Made by a program: the position numbers and the translations under genes. Source: DATGQT01 sp033720695 (lineage in GTDB: Bacteria > Bacteroidota > Rhodothermia > Rhodothermales > Rubricoccaceae). From it: a stretch of DNA of 11,480 nt. Shown here in pieces: positions 1 to 6,264 of this stretch. The stretch is from assembly GCA_033720695.1 (NCBI GenBank), contig JAWWCA010000119.1:1-11480 (forward strand). The letters are read 5' to 3'. Under the pieces are notes generated by a model. That model saw nothing but the letters and a program-made list of their open reading frames with translations. It did not search any database and was not told where the DNA came from. The stretch's first letter is position 1; the number at the start of each line of letters is the position of its first letter.

Positions 1-2
1 AA

Positions 3-224
3 CACTCCTCCGTGCTCGCCCTCCTCCTCACGCGCTCCGTCGTCGGCGAGCTCGCCGAGGCCCAGCTCTTCGGCCTCTCCGACCTCCTCGACGACGTCGA
101 GGCCTCAGCGACCGAGCGCGCCGCCTTCGCTCGATTCTACCTCGAAGCTCTCACGGAGGAGGGCGAGGTGCCTCTCCCGAAGGCGGAGGAACTCACGGCC
201 CTGCTCGCCTTCGCGCGCGCCTGA
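3..224 (+). CDS. C-terminal part of an unidentified protein (5' end outside the window)
   Basis: The reading frame is open from the left edge, with the first complete codon at base 3, and ends at a TGA at 222-224. The visible part is about 73 residues. It is mostly helical in character and rich in Leu, Ala and Glu, ending in ELTALLAFARA. I do not recognise the family: there are no catalytic motifs, no membrane segment and no signal peptide in what is visible. A GTG at base 12 could serve as a start, but the frame continues upstream without a stop, so truncation by the window edge is the simpler reading. It converges on the PRC-barrel gene, with 80 bp containing a hairpin between them. Codon use (strong G/C at third positions) matches the surrounding real genes. 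Confidence 0.6.
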   Translation, partial: HSSVLALLLTRSVVGELAEAQLFGLSDLLDDVEASATERAAFARFYLEALTEEGEVPLPKAEELTALLAFARA

Positions 225-243
225 GCAGTCGCCCAGAACGTGA

Positions 244-281
244 GAGCGGGCTGGCTCGGCAGACGCCGAACCAACCCGCTC
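244..281 (-). terminator. Hairpin terminator between convergent genes
   Basis: A 17-bp stem (244-260 with 265-281) closes on a 4-base loop (261-264). Read on the minus strand, every position pairs, two of them as G-U. Read on the plus strand, the same two positions become C-A mismatches, so the hairpin fits the minus-strand transcript of the PRC-barrel gene that ends 23 bp upstream. The bases that follow on the minus strand contain only scattered T, so the U-tract is weak. It may also stop the gene coming from the left. Confidence 0.6.
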
Positions 282-304
282 ATCTAGGAAGTGGAGGAGG
301 GGGC

Positions 305-679
305 TCAGTTGAGCACCGGCTCCATCACGCGGTCGCGTTCGCGGCGGTAGTCCACGCCCCAGTGGCTGTAGGCCCGCTCGGTGAAGGAGCGGTCGGCCGT
401 CTTCGGCCAGTGGTCCTTGTCGAACCCGGGAGCGTTCTCGAGACGCTCCTTCGTGACGTCGAGCGTCAGCCGCTCGCGGGTGGTGTCGAGGCGAAACGCT
501 TCGAGAGGCACGGCGAACAGCTTGTCGCCGATGCCGAAGAGCCCGCCGAACGAGAGCACGGCGTACTCGACGCGCCCGTTCTTGGTGTCCAGCACGAAGT
601 CCTCGATCTTGCCGAGGTCCTCGCCCTGAGGGTTCACCACCGGATCGTTCATGAGGGTGGAAGCAGAGAGAATAGTCAT
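305..679 (-). CDS. PRC-barrel domain protein
   Basis: This is a 124-residue soluble protein. Residues 5-75 form one PRC-barrel domain: the segments DPVVNPQGEDLGKIEDFVLD, GRVEYAVLSFGG and GDKLFAVPLEAF are typical of the small beta-barrel first seen in RimM and the photosynthetic reaction centre H subunit. The tail from about residue 76 is charged and rich in Arg and aromatic residues, with no known catalytic motif. Stand-alone PRC-barrel proteins are common in bacteria and are often linked to stress or envelope processes; the molecular role of this one cannot be read from sequence. The start is the ATG at 679, which has no Shine-Dalgarno sequence and is preceded by an unusually AT-rich stretch (about 680-790) that probably holds its promoter. 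The gene appears monocistronic, ending at the hairpin at 244-281. Confidence 0.85.
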   Translation of the reverse strand: MTILSASTLMNDPVVNPQGEDLGKIEDFVLDTKNGRVEYAVLSFGGLFGIGDKLFAVPLEAFRLDTTRERLTLDVTKERLENAPGFDKDHWPKTADRSFTERAYSHWGVDYRRERDRVMEPVLN

Positions 680-831
680 TGTGTTCGATCTAAATCGATG
701 AGCAGGATAACGACGAGCCCTATTCTTCTGAGCTCAATGTATTCAATCGATGGGCCGCAAAGATGTTCTTGAAAGGCGGATTAACTCCCTCGGAGCGACG
801 GTCTCCCCAGACCGAACGGCCCTAGCGTGGG

Positions 832-1635
832 TCAGGCACCGAGAGGGACGAGGCGGCGACGCGTCCGCCACGCGCTGGCCGCCTCGATGAAGGAGTCGAA
901 CAGGCGGTGCATCCCGGGGTCCTGCTCGATCAGCATCTCCGGGTGCCACTGCACCCCCACCTCGAAGCGCCCCTCCGGCGCTTCGAGCGCCTCGATCAGC
1001 CCGTCGGACGCGTAGGCCGAAGGGGTGAGCCCGTCGCCCAGAGCCTTGATCCCCTGGTGGTGCATGCTGTTCACCGGCGTCGTCGCTGCGCCGACGCACG
1101 CGTGGAGGTGGGTGCCCGGCGTGACGCGGACCTCGTGCGCGAGGTGGTCGCGCGCGTAGCCGTCCGTCGGGAAGTAGTCGTGCTTGATGGCGCCGGGGTG
1201 TTGCTCGGTGCAGTCCTGGTAGAGCGTGCCGCCCCGCGCGACGTTCATGATCTGCATGCCGCGGCAGATGCCCAGGATCGGCTTGCCCTCCTCCAGGGAC
1301 CACCGCACGAGCTGGAGCTCGACGCGGTCGCGCGCGAGGTCGGTGCGCCCGCACAGCGGCCCGACCGCCTCCCCGTAGCTCTCGGGGTGGACGTCCACCC
1401 CGCCCGCGATGAAGAGGCCGTCGAGGTGCTCGTAGATGCCTCGGAGCGTGGCCTCGTCATCGTCGAAGAGCGGGATCATCCACGGGAGCGCGCCGACGTG
1501 CGTGAGCGCGAAGAAGTACCGGTCGTTCATGACCCAGGAGTGCGGGATCCACTCGGGGATGCCGTCGATGGCCTGGAGGGTCTGGGTCGGGACCCCGATG
1601 ACGGGGCGATCGGGTTGGGGGCGTTGCGTTAGCAT
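832..1635 (-). CDS. Class I glutamine amidotransferase / gamma-glutamyl hydrolase-type (peptidase C26) protein
   Basis: A 267-residue cytoplasmic enzyme of the PuuD / gamma-glutamyl-GABA hydrolase group. The oxyanion segment FIAGGVDVHPESYGE lies at 76-89, the nucleophile elbow GICRGMQ at 122-128 with Cys124, the conserved NSMHHQ at 189-194, and the His-Glu pair in VQWHPE with His231 and Glu233, so the catalytic triad is complete. Family members hydrolyse gamma-glutamyl amides or transfer the amide nitrogen of glutamine. I chose the ATG at 1635; a TTG 33 bp further out would add a poor, Pro-rich leader. It lies downstream of the GCS2 ligase on the same strand, but a hairpin at 1675-1710 sits between them, so it may have its own promoter or be read through. 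In context it may release or recycle gamma-glutamyl groups used by the ligases (inference). Its true substrate is unknown. Confidence 0.9.
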   Translation of the reverse strand: MLTQRPQPDRPVIGVPTQTLQAIDGIPEWIPHSWVMNDRYFFALTHVGALPWMIPLFDDDEATLRGIYEHLDGLFIAGGVDVHPESYGEAVGPLCGRTDLARDRVELQLVRWSLEEGKPILGICRGMQIMNVARGGTLYQDCTEQHPGAIKHDYFPTDGYARDHLAHEVRVTPGTHLHACVGAATTPVNSMHHQGIKALGDGLTPSAYASDGLIEALEAPEGRFEVGVQWHPEMLIEQDPGMHRLFDSFIEAASAWRTRRRLVPLGA

Positions 1636-1674
1636 CGAGGGGGGCAGGCGGGTGCTAGGCGCCCGCAACGAGAA

Positions 1675-1710
1675 GAGCGGGCCACCCGGGGAGGGTTCGG
1701 CGGCCCGCTC
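1675..1710 (-). terminator. Hairpin between the GCS2 ligase and amidotransferase genes
   Basis: Perfect 9-bp arms (1675-1683 and 1702-1710) enclose an inner 4-bp stem (1684-1687 with 1693-1696). It lies 49 bp past the GCS2 stop on the minus strand and is followed there by CTTCTCGTTG, a weak U-rich tail. A second smaller hairpin (1738-1743 with 1749-1754, loop of five G) sits right after the GCS2 stop. Together they suggest at least partial termination before the amidotransferase gene. Strength cannot be judged by eye. Confidence 0.55.
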
Positions 1711-1758
1711 GGTACAAGGATGAGGCCAAGCTACGACCGGCGCGGGGGGCGCCGCCCG

Positions 1759-2883
1759 TCATTCGGCGGCCTCCGTACTCCGCACCCCCTCTTCGGTTTC
1801 TCGGATGAGCTGGTCCACCACGTCGTGGAAGCTTCCTGTCCGCTCGTAGGTGGTGAGCTGGCGGTCCGCGCTCGACCCCTCCTCCAGGATCCGGTAGGCG
1901 TATTCCACCTCGGCGCGGCTGCCGAGCTCGTCCACGACGTCGCCGATGAACCACTCGATGAGCTCGACGATGAGCTCGCGGGCGGGCGCCTCGGCCTCCT
2001 TCCCGAAGTCGATCAGCTTCCCGTCGAGGCCGTAGCGGACGGCCCGCCACTTGTTCTCCTCGATGAGATCGGAAGCGTAGATGCGGAACGTGGTGTTGTC
2101 GCGGCGGAGCTTGTAGAGCTTGAGGACGATGGCCTGGAGGATGGCCGCGATGCAGACGGCCTCGTCCACGCGCGTGCAGACGTCGAGGAAGCGGAATTCG
2201 AGCGTGGGGAAGGCGTGGTGCGGCCGGGCGTCCCAGTAGATCTTCGAGCCGTCGGGGATGCAGCCGGTGCGGACGAGCTTCTCGCGGAGCGCCGTGAAGT
2301 CGCCGTGCGAGCTCATCACGCGGGGGATGCCGGTGCGCGGGAAGCTCCGGAAGATCACGCTCCGGTACGACTTCAGACCTGTCTGCCGCCCCACCCAGAA
2401 CGGCGAGCTCGACCCGAGGCAGAGCAGGTGCGGCATGAAGTACCGCGCCACGTTCATCGCGTCGATGACAAACTCGGGGTCCTCGATCCCGATGTGGACG
2501 TGGGTGCCGAAGATGAGGAGCTGCTGCGCGAGGTCCTGCATGTCGTGCTTGACCCCGATGTAGCGCTCCAGCGGCGTGATCTCCTGGTCCGTCCACGACG
2601 AGAACGGGTGGGTGCCGGCGGCGGCCACCTTCAGCCCCTTCCGCGCGGCGAGGTCCATCACGAGGCCGCGGAGGCGGACGAGCTCGGCGCGGGCGTCGGC
2701 CGGCGTCTGGCACACCTGCGTACCCACCTCCACAATCGACTGGTGCAGCTCGGGCTTGATCTCGCCGAGGAGGAGGTGGTCGTCCTCGAGGATCTCGGTG
2801 ATGTAGGAGCGGAGCTCGCGCGTCTCCGGGTCGATGATCTGGTACTCCTCTTCGATCCCGAGCGTGAGCGACGGCGGTTGCAT
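1759..2883 (-). CDS. Carboxylate-amine ligase, glutamate-cysteine ligase type 2 (GCS2/YbdK) family
   Basis: A 374-residue protein of full family length. It opens with the hallmark LGIEEEYQIID at 8-18, whose acidic residues bind metal-nucleotide. GTHVHIGI lies at 126-133, SSSPFWVGRQTGLKSYR at 158-174, and the Arg-rich core LEFRFLDVCTRVDEAV at 228-243. GCS2 enzymes fold like glutamine synthetase and join a carboxylate to an amine with ATP. E. coli YbdK has weak glutamate-cysteine ligase activity, but most members have no known substrate, so a glutathione role should not be assumed. The ATG at 2883 is the natural start because the GIEEEY motif follows within ten residues; there is no Shine-Dalgarno sequence. 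It starts 11 bp after the circularly permuted ATP-grasp gene ends, so the two are almost certainly co-transcribed. Transcription probably weakens or stops at the hairpins between its stop and base 1675. Confidence 0.92.
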   Translation of the reverse strand: MQPPSLTLGIEEEYQIIDPETRELRSYITEILEDDHLLLGEIKPELHQSIVEVGTQVCQTPADARAELVRLRGLVMDLAARKGLKVAAAGTHPFSSWTDQEITPLERYIGVKHDMQDLAQQLLIFGTHVHIGIEDPEFVIDAMNVARYFMPHLLCLGSSSPFWVGRQTGLKSYRSVIFRSFPRTGIPRVMSSHGDFTALREKLVRTGCIPDGSKIYWDARPHHAFPTLEFRFLDVCTRVDEAVCIAAILQAIVLKLYKLRRDNTTFRIYASDLIEENKWRAVRYGLDGKLIDFGKEAEAPARELIVELIEWFIGDVVDELGSRAEVEYAYRILEEGSSADRQLTTYERTGSFHDVVDQLIRETEEGVRSTEAAE

Positions 2884-2894
2884 GGCGGTGGGGG

Positions 2895-4247
2895 CTAGCG
2901 GGGCTCGACGATGAGGGTGGCGAGGCTGGAGCCGCCGCCGGCCGTGACGTTGACGAGCTCGTCGGTGGAGAGCCGCGTGAGGCAGCCGTCCATGTAGGCG
3001 CCGTAGAAGGCGAACGGGGCGGTGTCGATGATGCCCTCGTGGAACTGGACGCGGCCGTCCACGAGACGGGGGTAGGCCTCGTGCGGGAGCTCGATCCGGT
3101 CCTGCACGATGAACGGCGCTTCGAGCGCCCGGTGGAGCGCGGCCGTCCACGTCTCGGCGTCGCACTGCCACCCAAGCACGATGCCGACCCCGCCGTACTC
3201 GTCGTTGGGCTTGAGCACGAGGTGCTCGCGATGCTCGGCGATGAACGGGAGGAGGTCGATGGTCTGCCCGTCGTAGACCGTCGTCCGGTTCTCGACCACG
3301 CGCGTCCAGGGGATGTGCGCCGCGATGGCCGCCTGCTCCTCGGCGCTGAAGAGGCCGGCGTTGCGCTCGTCGCTGAGGACGGCCAGGCTGGCCTTCTTGT
3401 GGAGGACCTTGCAGCGGAACCCGTTCACCATGCACACGGCCCCGTCCACGACGGCCCGCACGAGGGGGTGGTCCATCCCCCCGCGCTCGATGAGCTCCGA
3501 GACGAGGACGCGCTTGTAGATGAGGTCCACGGGGCCGCCCTCCGCGTAGAGCCGGCCGTTCCGGTACTCCACCTCGCGCGGGTCCGCGATCACGCACTCG
3601 ACGCCCTGGGAGCGGAAGTAGTCGGCCGAGATGACGAACTCGCTGTAGGTGGGCACGTCGCGCCAGTCGATGATGGCGAGGCGGGGGAGGTCGCGGCGGC
3701 CGGAGGCCTGGTGGTAGGCGTCCATGAGCGCGTGGAGCACGTTGTGCCGCGAGGGCTGCTGGCGGACGTCGTAGCGCTTGAGGAACTCCCGCATCACCGG
3801 CAGCCCGAAGAAGACCGTCGCGAGGAGGTCGTTGTAGGCCGTGGCCGCGGGCGTCTCGGCGTTGTACTCGGTGAAGCGGAGGCCGCCGCGCTCGGAGACG
3901 AAGAAGGCGTCGAGGCGGGAGACGGCGCTGGGGACGCGGAAGCCGGGGTCGTGGTGGAGGAGCGCCTCCTCCCAGTCCATCAGGCGGAACTGGCCGCGGA
4001 AGCCGGGGTCGGCCAGGGCGGCGTCGTAGGCCTTGCCGAAGGCGCGGAGGAGGAGGGCGCAGCGCTCCTTGAGGAAGCGGTACTGCTCCGGCGTGAAGAA
4101 GCGCGGGCGGAGCACGTTGCACAGCGGCCGCTCGCCGAAGAACAGGCCTCGGCGCTGGAGCTGGGCGTCGAGCTGCGCCTGCGTCTCCCCGGCGAGGTCG
4201 TCGGTGAGGAGGGCGTGGTAGTGCTCGATGGCCGCCTGGAGTGCCAT
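2895..4247 (-). CDS. Circularly permuted ATP-grasp family protein
   Basis: A 450-residue soluble protein resembling the circularly permuted type-2 ATP-grasp group (former DUF404/DUF407). Recognisable pieces in order: FTEYNAETPA at 125-134, DWRDVPTYSEFVI at 194-206, DLIYKRVLVSELIE at 241-254, a nucleotide-binding stretch HLVLKPNDEYGGVGIVLGW at 342-360 with Lys346 and a glycine loop, VQDRIELP at 381-388, and a C-terminal NVTAGGGS at 433-440. These families activate a carboxylate as an acyl phosphate and couple it to an amine; the substrate is unknown. In many bacteria such proteins sit beside an alpha-E protein and a transglutaminase-like protein, but neither is present here. The start is the ATG at 4247, with no Shine-Dalgarno sequence; a repeat-bearing spacer of 153 bp separates it from the ATP-grasp gene upstream, so a separate promoter there is possible. 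The GCS2 ligase follows after 11 bp. Confidence 0.87.
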   Translation of the reverse strand: MALQAAIEHYHALLTDDLAGETQAQLDAQLQRRGLFFGERPLCNVLRPRFFTPEQYRFLKERCALLLRAFGKAYDAALADPGFRGQFRLMDWEEALLHHDPGFRVPSAVSRLDAFFVSERGGLRFTEYNAETPAATAYNDLLATVFFGLPVMREFLKRYDVRQQPSRHNVLHALMDAYHQASGRRDLPRLAIIDWRDVPTYSEFVISADYFRSQGVECVIADPREVEYRNGRLYAEGGPVDLIYKRVLVSELIERGGMDHPLVRAVVDGAVCMVNGFRCKVLHKKASLAVLSDERNAGLFSAEEQAAIAAHIPWTRVVENRTTVYDGQTIDLLPFIAEHREHLVLKPNDEYGGVGIVLGWQCDAETWTAALHRALEAPFIVQDRIELPHEAYPRLVDGRVQFHEGIIDTAPFAFYGAYMDGCLTRLSTDELVNVTAGGGSSLATLIVEPR

Positions 4248-4250
4248 GCG

Positions 4251-4284
4251 TCAGTGGGCAGGGGTCAGTGGACAGGGGTCAGTG
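4251..4284. repeat. Short tandem repeat, 14-bp unit, about 2.4 copies
   Basis: Unit TCAGTGGGCAGGGG at 4251-4264, TCAGTGGACAGGGG at 4265-4278 and a partial TCAGTG at 4279-4284. The first two copies differ at one base. It sits just before the start codon of the circularly permuted ATP-grasp gene, so it lies in its leader or at its ribosome entry region. Function is unknown; it may be part of a dispersed intergenic repeat. Confidence 0.75.
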
Positions 4285-4312
4285 CATGACCACGAGCGCC
4301 GAAACGATGGGC

Positions 4313-4351
4313 TGTCATCCTGAGAAGTGGAGCGACGAAAGATCTGGGCCC
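4313..4351. repeat. Probable dispersed intergenic repeat (TGTCATCCTGAG...GATCTGGGCC type)
   Basis: The stretch begins TGTCATCCTGAG (4313-4324), passes through GGAGCGACGAA and ends GATCTGGGCC. From memory, this resembles a small intergenic element seen in many GC-rich bacteria with the pattern TGTCATCCTGAG, GCGAAG, GATCT. The resemblance is imperfect (one short deletion and a few changes), suggesting an old copy. It lies in the spacer between two ligase genes, followed by a GGGCCCGGCCC block that could fold on itself. Its copy number in the genome cannot be seen here. Confidence 0.45.
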
Positions 4352-4400
4352 GGCCCGACGGCGGCCGCAGTGCGAGCACGGGGTCCCGCTGCCTCGGTCC

Positions 4401-5381
4401 TCACTTCTTGGCTGCTGCCTTCTTCCGACTCGCCCTCTTGGGCGCGCGCTTCCCGTCGTCGAAGAGCTGGGCCCAGCCGACCTCCTGCGCCTGTGGGCGC
4501 GGCTCGTGGGCGAGGCGGATGGCGAGGTCGGCCATGTGCTTCACCACCCACTCGAAGTAGTGCGGCGTGAGGGAGTGGACGTCCATGTCCGGCGCCGGGT
4601 TCATGAAGTCGATGGCGTAGGGGACCCCATCCCTCACGGCCCACTCCATCGAGTTCATGTCGTAGCCGAGCGCGCGGACCAGCTTCAGCGAGTCCTCGAC
4701 GACGCGCTGCCCCAGCTCGGGGCTGAGGTGCTCGTGCTCGACGTGGTAGCGGCGCTCCTTCGGGTCGTACTTGATCGGCAGGATCTCCTCACGCCCGAGG
4801 CAGAGGCACCGGATGAACTGGTCCCACTCGATGAACTCCTGCACGATCATCGTGAGCTGCCCCGACTGGTCGTAGTGGTGGAGCAACTCCTCCTTCGTGC
4901 GGCACACGTAGACCTCCTTCCAGCCGCCGCCGTGGGCGTCCTTCAGGATGCACGGGAGCCCGATGTGGTCGAGGACGGCGTCCCAGTCGAGCGGGAAGTC
5001 GAGGTTGCGCAGCGACTCGTCGTGGATGATGCCCTCGACGTACTCCTTGTGGGGGAGCACGACCGTCTTGGGATGCGCGATGCCGAGCTTGTGGGCGAGC
5101 GTGGCGCCGAAGAACTTGTCGTCGGCGCTCCACATGAACGGGTTGTTGACGACGGTGACGCCGTTGAGCGCGGCGTACTTGAGGTAGGTCCGGTAGAACG
5201 GGACCTCGTGCGAGATCCGGTCGATGATGACGCTGTAGGGGCACGGCTCGTCCATGCGCGGCGCCCCGATCGTGACGAACTCCGCCACGACGCCCTCGTC
5301 GCGGCGGTTGACTTCCTCGATGAAGGCGGGCGGGAAGGACCACTCCCTCCCGACGATGAGGCCGACTCGCTTCTGTTCCAT
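4401..5381 (-). CDS. RimK-like ATP-grasp ligase with basic C-terminal tail
   Basis: A 326-residue protein. The N-terminal pre-ATP-grasp part (about 1-100) begins KRVGLIVGREWSFPPAF. The ATP-grasp fold follows: CILKDAHGGGWKEVYV at 144-159 with the ATP-contacting Lys147 and glycine loop, MIVQEFIEWDQFIRCLCLG hinge at 178-196, IKYDP at 203-207, and the metal-binding MEWAVRDGVPYAIDFMNPAPD at 245-265. Such enzymes couple a carboxylate to an amine with ATP, often adding amino acids to peptides or small molecules; substrates here are unknown. The last 17 residues (310-326) are almost all Lys, Arg, Ala and Ser, an odd tail that may bind nucleic acid or an acidic polymer, or may carry no function. The start is the ATG at 5381; the longer open frame running out to 6416 overlaps the esterase gene and is a shadow. 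It follows the esterase by 20 bp, so the two form a transcription unit. Confidence 0.9.
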   Translation of the reverse strand: MEQKRVGLIVGREWSFPPAFIEEVNRRDEGVVAEFVTIGAPRMDEPCPYSVIIDRISHEVPFYRTYLKYAALNGVTVVNNPFMWSADDKFFGATLAHKLGIAHPKTVVLPHKEYVEGIIHDESLRNLDFPLDWDAVLDHIGLPCILKDAHGGGWKEVYVCRTKEELLHHYDQSGQLTMIVQEFIEWDQFIRCLCLGREEILPIKYDPKERRYHVEHEHLSPELGQRVVEDSLKLVRALGYDMNSMEWAVRDGVPYAIDFMNPAPDMDVHSLTPHYFEWVVKHMADLAIRLAHEPRPQAQEVGWAQLFDDGKRAPKRASRKKAAAKK

Positions 5382-5401
5382 GACGTGGTGGGGTGAGGGG
5401 G

Positions 5402-6121
5402 TTAGTCGTGGCCGCCGATGTAGCGCTGGATCATCTGGTGCCACCAGGGCCAGTCGTGGGCCCAGCCGTCCCAGAGGCGGAGCGCGTTGCCGACGCCCTT
5501 CTCCCAGAGGATCCGCGAGAGGTGCTCGTTGTTCTGGCGGAAGGCGTCGTCGCGGCCGGTGGCGAGGATGATGTCCATCCGCCGCATCGCCTCGAGGTGC
5601 TCGTGGTCGTCGAGGTGGCTGACGAAGTGGGAGGGGTTGTGCCGGTAGATGTCGGCGTCGTAGTGGCCGCCGGCGAACCGGGTGATGTCGTAGAGCCCGC
5701 TCATCCCGATCACACGGCTCACCTCGTGGGGGTGCCGGAAGGCGAAGGCGGCGGCGTGGTAGGCGCCGAAGCTGGCGCCCGTGGTGATGAGGAAGGGGTC
5801 GGGGTTGTGGCGCCGCGTGAGGGGGAGCACCTCGTCGAGGAGGTAGCGCTCGTAGTCCTCCTGCCGGCGGGCCCGGTCCACGGGGTGCTTCCAGTCGGCG
5901 TACCAGCTCTCGGCGTCGACGCTGTCGACGCAGAAGAGCTGGACCCAGCCGTTGCGGAGGTGCTCGCCGAGAGCCCGCGTCATGCCGCGATCCTCCCACT
6001 CGTAGAAGCGGCCCTGCGAGGTGGGGAAGGCGAGCACGCGCGCCCCGCCGTGGCCGAACACGAGCAGCTCCATGTCGCGCCCGAGCGACGGGCTGTGCCA
6101 GCGGTGGTGCTCGCGGTTCAC
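5402..6121 (-). CDS. Small esterase, alpha/beta-hydrolase fold (PF00756-like)
   Basis: A 239-residue protein beginning MNREHHRWHSPSLGRDMELLVFGHGG. The nucleophile elbow GASFGA lies at 115-120 with Ser117; the likely acid is Asp191 or Asp192 in LATGRDDAF, and the likely catalytic histidine is His222 in DGWAHDWPWW. There is no signal peptide, so it should act in the cytoplasm. The start is a GTG at 6121, chosen because the protein is complete from there and resembles family N-termini. It is the first gene of the minus-strand block, 20 bp ahead of the ATP-grasp ligase. It may release or trim an ester, thioester or amide made by the neighbouring ligases (inference). It shares its upstream region with a second esterase transcribed the other way; the two are in the same broad fold family but differ in length and motifs, so they are not a recent duplication. 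Confidence 0.88.
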   Translation of the reverse strand: MNREHHRWHSPSLGRDMELLVFGHGGARVLAFPTSQGRFYEWEDRGMTRALGEHLRNGWVQLFCVDSVDAESWYADWKHPVDRARRQEDYERYLLDEVLPLTRRHNPDPFLITTGASFGAYHAAAFAFRHPHEVSRVIGMSGLYDITRFAGGHYDADIYRHNPSHFVSHLDDHEHLEAMRRMDIILATGRDDAFRQNNEHLSRILWEKGVGNALRLWDGWAHDWPWWHQMIQRYIGGHD

Positions 6122-6264
6122 GGGGAGGGGCGGAGAGAGAGGGCCAGTAGTTTACGCAACGCGGCCCGTCGCTGCGCCGGGGCCGCTCGGGCGCCGACGG
6201 CGGCGGCGCGATCGGAAACCGGCGCCCGCATGGCCGGTTAGCAGGCGCCTCCGCGACGCCCCTC
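6122..6264. promoter_or_regulatory. Divergent intergenic region between two esterase genes
   Basis: These 143 bp must hold promoters for both the minus-strand ligase block and the plus-strand esterase. The only AT-rich part is AGTAGTTTACGCAACG around 6147-6162, which reads TTGCGTAAACTACT on the minus strand. A hairpin with perfect 7-bp arms (6217-6223 and 6233-6239, 9-base loop) lies 25 bp before the plus-strand start and could be an operator or leader structure. No consensus promoter is convincing by eye. Confidence 0.45.

Noticed and set aside
799..814. 6-bp hairpin (CGGTCT/AGACCG) just after the amidotransferase stop as a terminator
   Set aside because: The stem is short and the minus-strand bases that follow lack a T-run; too weak to annotate.
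1655..4122. Very long minus-strand open frames (506 and 787 residues) overlapping the ligase genes
   Set aside because: Except for the true GCS2 segment, they translate to Arg/Pro/His/Ala-rich sequence, the usual shadow of high-GC genes in another frame, and they conflict with the recognisable families.
1720..4289. Plus-strand open frames of 392 and 416 residues opposite the ligase genes
   Set aside because: They are antisense shadows: Glu/Val/Leu/Arg-rich without domain features, caused by G/C-ending codons on the opposite strand.
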